NCBI GenBank assembly: GCA_001724265.1
Contig: MEDY01000025.1
Location: 1 to 64,000 of the forward strand
Source: Rhizaria sp. SCN 62-66
Taxonomy: Eukaryota > Rhizaria, unplaced
DNA: 64,000 bases
Direction: 5' to 3'
Within the stretch, counting starts at the first letter, position 1. The number at the start of each line of letters is the position of its first letter. The translations under genes and the position numbers were made by a program. This document shows positions 56,401 to 64,000 of this stretch, one piece after another. The notes below the pieces were generated by a model. That model ran no database searches. It saw only the letters and a list, made by a program, of their open reading frames with translations, and was not told the origin of the DNA.

Positions 56401-59400
56401 AGGCACTTACACTCGAGGCCGCGCTGAGACCGGAGGTACTTACAGTAGCCGAGGAGCCTGCGGACAGCACGAACGGGCTCGCCACCGCGGGGAAGTTGAA
56501 GTTAGGCCGCGTCGCCGCGTGAAGAATAGCCGCGCTGAGCTGGGGGTGGTACTGGGCCCTCAGCCACAACGGCGACCGCGGGTCGACAACGCACTTAGAC
56601 GGGCTAAGTACCCCCTTAGACGCTCCAGCAGCGCAGGTAAGCGCGGCCAATGAAGGACACAGCGCTCCGTTGGCGCTGAAGCAAGCACTCGCGGCGTTGT
56701 TTGCGCGATTGCTGTTACTATTTGCGGTGTATGCCAGCGCTGTCACGGCCGGCAACGCGTTATTAGAGCTGTTATTCGCGCTACTCGCCGTTGTGGCTGT
56801 TGTTGTAGTAGTAGAGAGCAGCACTTCGTCCCAGTTGCCGCAAAACCTGCCGGCGGCGACACCACAGCCCACCCCCAGAGTAGCCATCGTCAGACTGCCG
56901 CCGCCACTGCCGCTGCCGCTGCTGCTGTTGCTGTTGCTGTTGCTGCCGCTAACGCTGACAGTGTTGATGCTCGTGTCGGCGGTGTTGTTGGTGACTGTGA
57001 TTGTGGTGGTGGTGGTGGCGGAGGAGGCGGGCACGAAAGCAGGCGCGCAGGCTACGGTGGCGGCTTGCCACAGCAGCGTCCTCAAACCATCAACACTATT
57101 ACCACTCTCATTATCATTATCATGATCATTGTCAACCGCAGTAGCGTTTACGCCAGCGTTAAAGTTGTTGTTGCTGCTGATCTCCAAAGCGCCCGCGGCG
57201 TTGGCGGCGGCGGCGGCGGCGACGGCGACTGCAACGGCGGCCGGTGACGGCGCCGAGGCTGGGGCGTCCGGGTTGTAGTTATAGCCGCCAGCGCCAGTGC
57301 CAGCGCCAGAGCCGCTTGTGGCAGAGCTCGAGGGGGCATTCGCGCTGCTGCTGCCGCCGCCGCTGCTGCTGCTGCTGCTGCTGCTGGTGAAGTGCAGTGA
57401 GATGTTTGGACTGGGCCCGTCCCAGACACGGCCGCTGCAGACGGGCGCCGTGAGGGTGACCTCGCGCACGGACACGCCGCCCCCCGCCTCCTCACTATGG
57501 GCGCCCACGGTCACCTGCGCCTCGAAGCAGCTGAACGGCGGCGGCGCGCGCTTCGGCGCGGTGGCGGCGGCCACGGCGGCGGCAGCGGCGGCGGCGGCTG
57601 AGGCGCCCTTTTTGTTGGCCATGGACGCCAGGACTAGCTGTGCCTTGGTCAACCCCTTTGTGGCGCTCCGGCCCTTAGTTAACAGCAAAGACCCTCCTGA
57701 CGTCGGAGTGTTAGGATTCGCAGCGGCGGCGGCGGCGGCGGCGGCGCGGGCAGCGGCGGCGGCGTCGGCAGCGGCATTCATATCGTCGATGAACGAGCCA
57801 ACGCTGACACTCTTCGAGGAGGTCTTAGCAGCAACAGTCTTAGCTTTAGCGTTGGAGTTGTTGTCGTCGTCGTCACTTTCACTAGAGCTCGAGCTTGAGC
57901 TGCTGTCATTGCCGTTCGGAGCAGCCTCAGCCTCAGCTTCAGCAGTAGCAGCAGCAGCAGCAGCAGCAGTTTCAGTCTCAGTCTCTAGCTTCGGCTCAGT
58001 CTCAACAGCGTCCGTCACAGCATCCGTGTTGGGATCCACATCCGCAGCCTCAGCCTCACATTCAGCCTCAGATGCGGTTTCGTCGTCCTCATCGTCCTCA
58101 TCGCCGTCATCGCGGTTGTCGATATCATTACCAGCCCCAGCCTCAGCCTCAGCATTGGCATCGACGTCATTGGTCTCGGCCTCAACCCCAGCCTCATCCT
58201 CAGCCTCAGCCTCAGCAGGGGTCTTCTTAGCACTGGCGCCGGCGCCAGCTGAGCGCTTAGACTTGTTGTTGCTGCTGCTATGATTGGCAGAGACGGCTTT
58301 TTTCGGAACCGGCCACACCTTGTCGGTCAGCGTCTGCGGTAACCGGTGGGGAGCAACCGTGAGACAGAGGTACTCAATGGCGGCTTGACTTAAAATGCGC
58401 ACGAGCTCGCCCTCAGGGGGGGTAGTTGTCACCTCAACAGCAGCCGCTGTCGCAGTTGCAGTAACATTTGCACTTGACTTGTCGCTGCCGCCGCCGCCGT
58501 CGTTGTCCTTGTCCGTGTCGTCATTGGCAGTACTCGTAGCGCTCGCAGCCGAGCCGTCCCAGCTGTCCCCCGCCCCCTTACTATGGGCGTCGTCGTCGTC
58601 GAACAGCGGCACTGCGATGGCGGTCAGGCCGGGCACGGCCACGGCGAGTTGGCGGCTCTCGATCGCTGGAACCGGCAGCGGCACGGGCGCGAACAACACA
58701 CTGGCACTGGCAGTGGCACTGGCAGTGGAAGTGTGAGTGTTGTTGTTGTTAGGGTCGCCAACGTCAACAGTGATCACAGCCACACTATTAGGGTTGCTAC
58801 TAGGAGTGATATTAGGGTTATTGAGGTTGCTATTATTCGCGAGAGGTAAGGTTGTTGTGACACCAGGCAGTGACCGGTTAGGCCTTAACCACACTGCTTC
58901 AGTCTCTGCAGCACTCTCAGCAGCATTCGCAGTCTCACTACTCTCTGTGGCTTGACTTTCCACCAGCGCGGCCTGACTTCCGACCGCGGCGGCCTGACTT
59001 CGGCGGCACTGCTCCACGGCCGCGGCCGCGACCGCCGCGACGGCCGTCTGCGCCAGCGCGGCAGGCACCGCGCAGGCCTGGGTCAGATAGGCCACAGCCG
59101 AGGCCAGCGTGGACGTGGCCAGGGAGAGAGAGCGCGGGGGTAGGTGGAGGAACGCGGCGGGCGGGGGCAGCGACGACAGGGACTGGGAGAGGGCTGGGGT
59201 GAGTACCGCTACTGCTGAGTTAACAGAGGGGGCGGAACTAAGGGGGTACTTAGATGACGACGACGACGACTCGCTCGCAGTATTCGAACCCTTACTGTTG
59301 TTCTTGTTTAGGGTGTGGTTGATGGTGGCGGCGGCTGACTTGGTTGCGGCCGAGGACGAGGCGAAGGGGTTCGAAAGTAAGGCCGCGTGTAAGTGGTACT

Positions 59401-59621
59401 GAGACAGCTCCGCCCGACTCACAACTGGCACAACAGCAGCAGCAGCAGCACCGGTCGAAGAACCCTCAGTATTGTTGTTATAGCTTGCGCTGTGAAAATC
59501 GTCGTCCTCGTCGTCGTCGTCGTTGTCGTTGGCTTCACTATCACTGTTGTCGTTGTTGTTCAGCTGCTTATTACCAGTAACACCGCTGCCGTCCTCCTCC
59601 TCGTTCTCAGCGTTGAGCTTG

Positions 59622-59655
<34 letters not shown>

Positions 59656-60630
59656 CGGCCTCGGCCTCCGTCTCGGCCGCGGGGGGCGCCCATTCGTCCC
59701 CCACGCCAAGCCCGCGCCGCACCAGGCTCCACAGCCTGTGCTCCAACGCCGCCGGCAGCGACAGCACCGGCAGAGGCAGCGCGCCCGCCAAAGCCCCCCC
59801 GCCGCCGCTGCCCCCAGAGCTCTTGTTGTAGTTCGCGCCGCTCTTAGGGTGACTGTGGGCGGAGTCCTGGGAAGTGACAAAATGGAGTATAAAGCGGGGA
59901 TAGTGTAAGTATAAAAAAATGGTTCATTTAAAAATAGCAATTAATTATTGGTTAATGCATTATAGAGCTATAGTGATATTTCTCTTCCACTGAGCGCGAT
60001 ATATGCCGTCAAATGCGTGTTTTGGCTCTTACTTACCTTGGGCCTGATGCTCGCGGGCAGACGGAGCGCCACCGGCACTGGCCGGGCCGGCAGAGTGAAT
60101 GCCGAAGCACCTGCAGTGTGTGTCGTCGTCGTCGTCGTCGCAGCGGTGGGAGTGGCAGAACCATCACCGGCGGCGGCGGCATCAGCAGCAGCAGCAGCAG
60201 TAGTGATTTTATTGTTTGCATTGTTGTTGCTGTTTCTACTAGGGTTAGTTTGTGCTGCAACGCCCAAGGCAGCTGCCGTTAACACAATGCCACGCTTGTT
60301 AGCCTTCCGTTGAAAGCCGCCGCCGCCGCCGCCGCCGCCGCTGTTGCTGCTGTTGCTGCTGCTGCTAGGACCTTTCGTGGTAGCGGTAGCAGTAGCAGTA
60401 GCAGTAGCCGCAGTTGCAGTTGCAGGAGCGGTAATAGTAGCTGTCGCGCTGTTGTTGGCGCTAGCATTAGCACTGTTAGCAGTTGCAACAGTGGCATCAG
60501 CAGCGTTGGCAGAAGCACTGGCAGTGGCTATGGCGGCAGCGGCGGCGGCGGCTGCTGCCGAGGCGCCGGGGGCAGTCATGCCGGGCTGGAAGCCGCGCAA
60601 AAGCGGGGCTTTGTTGTTGCGCTTGCTCAT
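47417..60630 (-). CDS. giant DExH-box RNA helicase (RHA/DHX29/DHX57-like)
   Basis: Exons 60037-60630, 56175-59866 and 47417-55994 (TAA), about 4,287 aa. Introns 59867-60036 (donor GTAAGT) and 55995-56174 (donor GTACGT, splitting an Arg codon). The helicase core is in exon 3: motif I AAETGSGKTTRVPLFVLEAM near residue 2,308; QPRRITATSTATHVA; motif II ILDEVHERSVEIDFLLVLLR near 2,480; motif III VMSATLSSAQM near 2,545. Then FLPGLAHIKALAKRIEA, motif V LSTNIAETGVTLPFVSCVID near 3,260, motif VI AQQRAGRAGRTGPGVCYRLF near 3,335, and the winged-helix/OB-type C-terminus (MEHFTVPELLRVPVLPLVMH and beyond). This DExH class unwinds RNA; DHX29 acts in translation initiation, but orthology is not certain. Family helicases are usually 1,000-1,400 aa. 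The excess is Asn/Ala/Ser/Asp inserts, including several hundred residues between motifs III and V. Exons 1-2 contain little recognisable sequence. Family A and B words are frequent. Confidence 0.85.
49658..49676. repeat. family A hairpin copy
   Basis: GTCTAAGTACCCCTTAGAC: perfect 7-bp arms and a 5-nt loop, inside the helicase exon. Confidence 0.88.
51203..51257. repeat. inverted pair of family B words
   Basis: AGTTAAGCCGC at 51203-51213 and its exact complement GCGGCTTAACT at 51247-51257, separated by 33 nt within the helicase exon. Confidence 0.85.
55214..55231. repeat. family A element copy
   Basis: GTCTAAGGGGGTACTTAG, the complement-strand form of the element; arms CTAAG/CTTAG around GGGGGTA, inside the helicase exon. 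Confidence 0.82.
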
Positions 60631-61503
60631 CGAACCGCTTTAAGCACAATATAGCACGAGCGCTGTTGCTGTCGGGTGAGGGGTGCGAAGGCTGGCCAAG
60701 TTCTAGCTGAGCGAGGTAGCAAGACACAGTTGTCAGGATCAAAGAGCTGCGCTGTTTGACTATGGAAGCTGTAACTAGGCCAAATAAGAACTAGTTAGTG
60801 TCTAAGCGTGGTATGCTTAAGAGCACGCACTAGGCTGTCTATGTGTATGGGCGAGAAAGTGATGAAAAGAAAGACCCGTGACAGGAGCAGAGTGAGGGAA
60901 GAGCGAGATTTACGAGACCAAGAGTGTGACGAGGGCTTCCTCGAGAAAGAGATATCTCAGCAGATACGTCCTCAACAAGCATCTTATTACAGGATAACAC
61001 AGACCACAAAGATTGAAACTCCATTACAAGCATCATATCTCTAGTGACGGACATTGAGTCGATATCTCAAACAATTCCTCAACCTGTCCAGTGACCGCAG
61101 CTGCCGTCCCCGTTTTTTAGGTCCCACCCCTTGGCCTCCTGCCGACCGACCAACCAACCAAGAGTCGACCGACGCAGCAACGCCGAGCGTCTTGTCGCTT
61201 TGCCTTGCCCTCCACCAAGAGTTTCCATACTCACCCCCGGGATACTACTTGCGTTAAACCTGCTATCCCCCTTTTTACATTCTCTGCAGCGCCTATCTTG
61301 CCTGTTTATCCTTCGTCGCCGCATTCACCGAAAGCCTCTCTCACGCCCACGCTCTCGACCATCCGCTTCCCACCTCGTATCCCCCCTATCCTTTCCAATC
61401 TAGACCGCAACTCTTCCCATAACAGAGCCCCCGCGCTTTTGTTCTCAATACCCCCGCCAGGTTGCCAAGAAACGCGCGTTTGCCGAGTATATATCCCTCC
61501 AAA
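60631..61503. other. divergent spacer helicase/Coa1-like
   Basis: Shared upstream region; the right half (61080-61480) is pyrimidine-rich, typical of a 5' UTR. No defined element or gene. Confidence 0.45.
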
Positions 61504-63122
61504 ATGCTCCGCTCCACCGCAGCCTTCCGCTCCGCGCTCCGCAGCGGCACCAGCGCTCTGCGCGTTGCAAGTGTTGCCACGACTGCTGTGACAGCGCCCA
61601 ACGCCACCGCCAAGTTTAGCCTTGCTTCGACTTCTAATGCTTTTACGAACAAGCTTTCTCTTGTCGCCGCCCCTGCCCGCTTCAACTCGACCGCCGCTGC
61701 CCCCGTAGTCCCCCCCGTTGCCCCCGCTGCTGCGACGGAGCCTGCTGCTGCAGCTGCTGCTGCTGCTGCGACGACGGAGCCCCCCAAGCCGAAGCTGTCT
61801 CTGCGGCAGCGCTGGCGCGCGGCCCGGGCTGAGTCCAGCTTCCGTCAGTTCTTCCCGCGCAACTTCTACCGCTACACCGCCTTCTCCTTCGCGGGCTTCT
61901 ACGCGCTCAACGCCGTGACCGAGCACTGGGTGGACCTGCTCCGCGATCTCCACGTGCCTGCCTCCATCATCGAGTCGGCTGTGTACCACGAAGGGGCGCT
62001 GCACGCCCTGGCCGTTGTGGCGCTCATCAAGGGCGGCGCTCACGTGCTCTCTCTCGGCGGTAAGCCCTCCGAGCGCGTCATCCAGGAGATCATGAACGCC
62101 TGCGCGCAGCGCCCCGCGGTCCAGGCCGCGCTGGGGCCGAACGTGCGCGTGGGCGTGCTGTCGACCTACGCCTACACCGACAACGCGCTGCGCGTCCGGA
62201 ACTCACGCCGCCGCGAGGCCGAGAAGTGGGCCTCGCTGGCCACGCTGGGCGAGCTCACCGAGCCCGCGCCCGTGCCGCTGTGGCGCCGCATCTTCCGCCG
62301 GGCCGCCAAGAAGGGCGCGGCGAACCTCACCCCCAACGGCTCTGTCACTGGGACCGCCGTCGTGACTGCAGTGGACGATGTCAACGTGAGCGTGACGCAG
62401 AAGATGAGCGACATCAGCGTCGCCCTGCCTGGCGCCCCCGAGGAGCTGATCGCTGCCACCACCGCCGCCGCCGCTGTGAAGGCTAATGCTGCAACTGCTG
62501 CAACTGCTGAGGCTACTGATGCTGCTGAGGCTACTAAGACTGCTGCTGCCGCCGATGCGACTACGACTGCGAATACTGATGCGGCGGCGGCGGCCACTGC
62601 GATCGACCCCGCGACGGGCATGCCCGTGGCGCTCAAGGAGCGTTTCGCCGGCCAGGCTCAGCGCGCCAAGGACCACGCGGTCGACTACTCCGGTTGGGGC
62701 CGCATCTGGAAGGCGCGGCGCGTCCAGGTCGTCATGCATGTCATCGGCGACACGGACTCGGCGCTGCTGCTGGCCGAGGTTGAGAAGAAGCACACCGGCT
62801 GGAGCGACCTCTACCAGGTACGACATTTATGATGAGAAACAAAGACATCTTGTGGTATTGTTTGATTTGAAGTAGTATAGGGTAGAAGCGGACTTTGATT
62901 TTTATGAAACTCACTTTTTTTGTTGATCGCCCAATTTTTGTACACCTTTGTTACTATTTATCACAGGGTTTCACGGAGTTCCGCACGTTCCAGTTGGTGT
63001 CTCTGACGACGGGCAAGGTGCTCAACATGGAGGGCCCCGAGCAGGCGACTCTGCTCAACAACGCCAAGCTGACACAGCTCTTCAACACCATCCCCGCTCC
63101 GCAGCCCAACCCCTACCTGTGA
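61504..63122 (+). CDS. mitochondrial Coa1/Tim21-like protein with split domain
   Basis: Exons 61504-62817 and 62967-63122 (TGA), 489 aa; donor GTACGA, acceptor CACAG, phase 0. The N-terminus (MLRSTAAFRSALRSGTSALR... ARFNST) is a typical basic, Ser-rich mitochondrial presequence without acidic residues. An Ala/Pro linker and a hydrophobic segment follow (YRYTAFSFAGFYALNAV). Then SERVIQEIMNACAQRPAVQA, ALGPNVRVG and, after a ~150-residue Ala-rich insert, RVQVVMHVIGDTDSALLLAE, WSDLYQGFTEFRTFQLVSLT, TGKVLNM. This order (helix, 'LG.pv', then a beta-sheet with a charged/Gly loop and a Trp strand) resembles the Coa1/Tim21 fold, inner-membrane proteins of respiratory-chain assembly and import. The match is by pattern only; mitochondrial targeting is the firmer call. 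Confidence 0.6.
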
Positions 63123-64000
63123 GCGAGTCATCCGTCAGTGACCCCCATCGCCAGTCAGTCAGTGAGAGAGAGAACGCGAGGCGCCAGTCAGTGAGAGAGT
63201 GAGTCGGTGGCGGTGAGGCTGGGGTGACACGCGCTCGCACAGTCACACTAAAGTCATCGTCACAGAGTCATTGTCAATGGCAGTCCAGTGACGACTGCGA
63301 GGTATTGAGAAGAGATGTAGAATGTGTTGTTGTGAGGATCGCTTATTGTTGTTATTATTATAAGGTTACTTAGGGCCAAGGTGTTACGTATCCCTGTTGT
63401 TGTTGTTGTTGATGTTATTGGAGTTATATTGAAGCGTCATTGTGTTCAGAGTGCTTTCGTTGCGCTGTTTACGGAAAGGATAGAACGCTTAGTTGGACTT
63501 TGTTGGAGGTATTTATCACGGCAAATACATATATTTATTGTTAAAGGACTTGATTTTGCAAGGTTATCTTGAGTAGTGGCTATTAAGCAGTGTTATGCAG
63601 TGGAATGCGGCAGTTTACGGTCTTTGAGTGCTTGAGTTTGTTGCTCTCAGCCGACTGTGTATTGAACACAATCGACTGGCTAAGATAAGATTTATCTCAG
63701 TAGGGAGACCGTCATATGGACTGTGGCAGCACTGACGCGATTTAACTTAATGCAAAATATTATTTATGCTTTTTATAGTTTGTGGAAGTGCAGTTTGACC
63801 TCTGTGCAAGTCTTGTTTGTTTCACTCTCAGCACCACGCGACGTGACCTGGCTCGTGGCATAATTTCTCTCGATGCCTCACGCTCACATGCACTCTCTTT
63901 TAAATGCCTCTTTGCAACCTTGCCTTTGCTGTTTCTATGATTCCATTTCTCAGGTATTTCGTTTCTCTTGCGTTGACTCTGCGTCAGTATCTCGGAAAGA
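63123..64000. other. 3' flank of Coa1-like gene
   Basis: Begins with short GTCAGTCAGTGAGAGAG-type repeats (63140-63205), probably 3' UTR, then AT-rich sequence to the window end. No gene recognised. Confidence 0.45.

Overview
This 64 kb window is nuclear DNA from a GC-rich unicellular eukaryote (protist- or fungus-like). It holds 17 protein-coding genes and one tRNA-Gly. Eukaryotic hallmarks are spliceosomal introns, cytosolic ribosomal proteins uL22 and eL29, a proteasome beta-4 subunit, U2 snRNP A', a tRNA-His guanylyltransferase, a SET1-type histone methyltransferase and a probable DASH-complex subunit (Dad4). The lineage cannot be fixed from the sequence alone.

Layout from left to right: uL22 (-, cut by the window edge), WD40 protein (+), mitochondrial bS16 (-), eL29 (-), Dad4-like (+), SET1-like (+), proteasome beta-4 (-), U2A' (-), THG1 (+), DUF1295 membrane protein (-), ankyrin protein (+), MRH/EGF receptor-like protein (-), SETD3/SETD6-like SET protein (+), polyQ protein of unknown function (-), DnaJ-DUF3395 (+), tRNA-Gly(GCC) (+), giant DExH helicase (-), Coa1/Tim21-like mitochondrial protein (+). 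Most neighbours are divergent or convergent, with 0.3-1 kb AT-richer spacers. There are 18 introns of 114-264 nt. The housekeeping proteins are of normal size. The larger regulatory proteins (1,600-4,300 aa) are swollen by Ala, Ser, Asn, Gln and Gly low-complexity inserts between recognisable domains.

The most striking result is evidence that UAG is a sense codon. Four genes (Dad4-like, SET1-like, THG1, MRH) carry one in-frame TAG each inside otherwise intact reading frames. None of the 16 genes whose end is visible stops with TAG (10 TAA, 6 TGA). In THG1 the TAG lies exactly at the codon for the conserved catalytic Glu (residue 77). In SET1 it lies in a Gln-rich tract, so Glu or Gln is the likely meaning.

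Second, the coding exons are peppered with short inverted-repeat words. Family A is built on GTCTAAG..CTTAGAC, often with TAAGTACCCCC between; family B is GCGGCYTRACTTC. Both occur on both strands and in several reading frames, and a few copies lie in UTRs. This resembles an in-frame palindromic element family or another nucleic-acid-level signal. Third, introns use GTACG(T) as donor in 15 of 18 cases rather than GTAAGT, while GTAAGT-like words are abundant inside exons.
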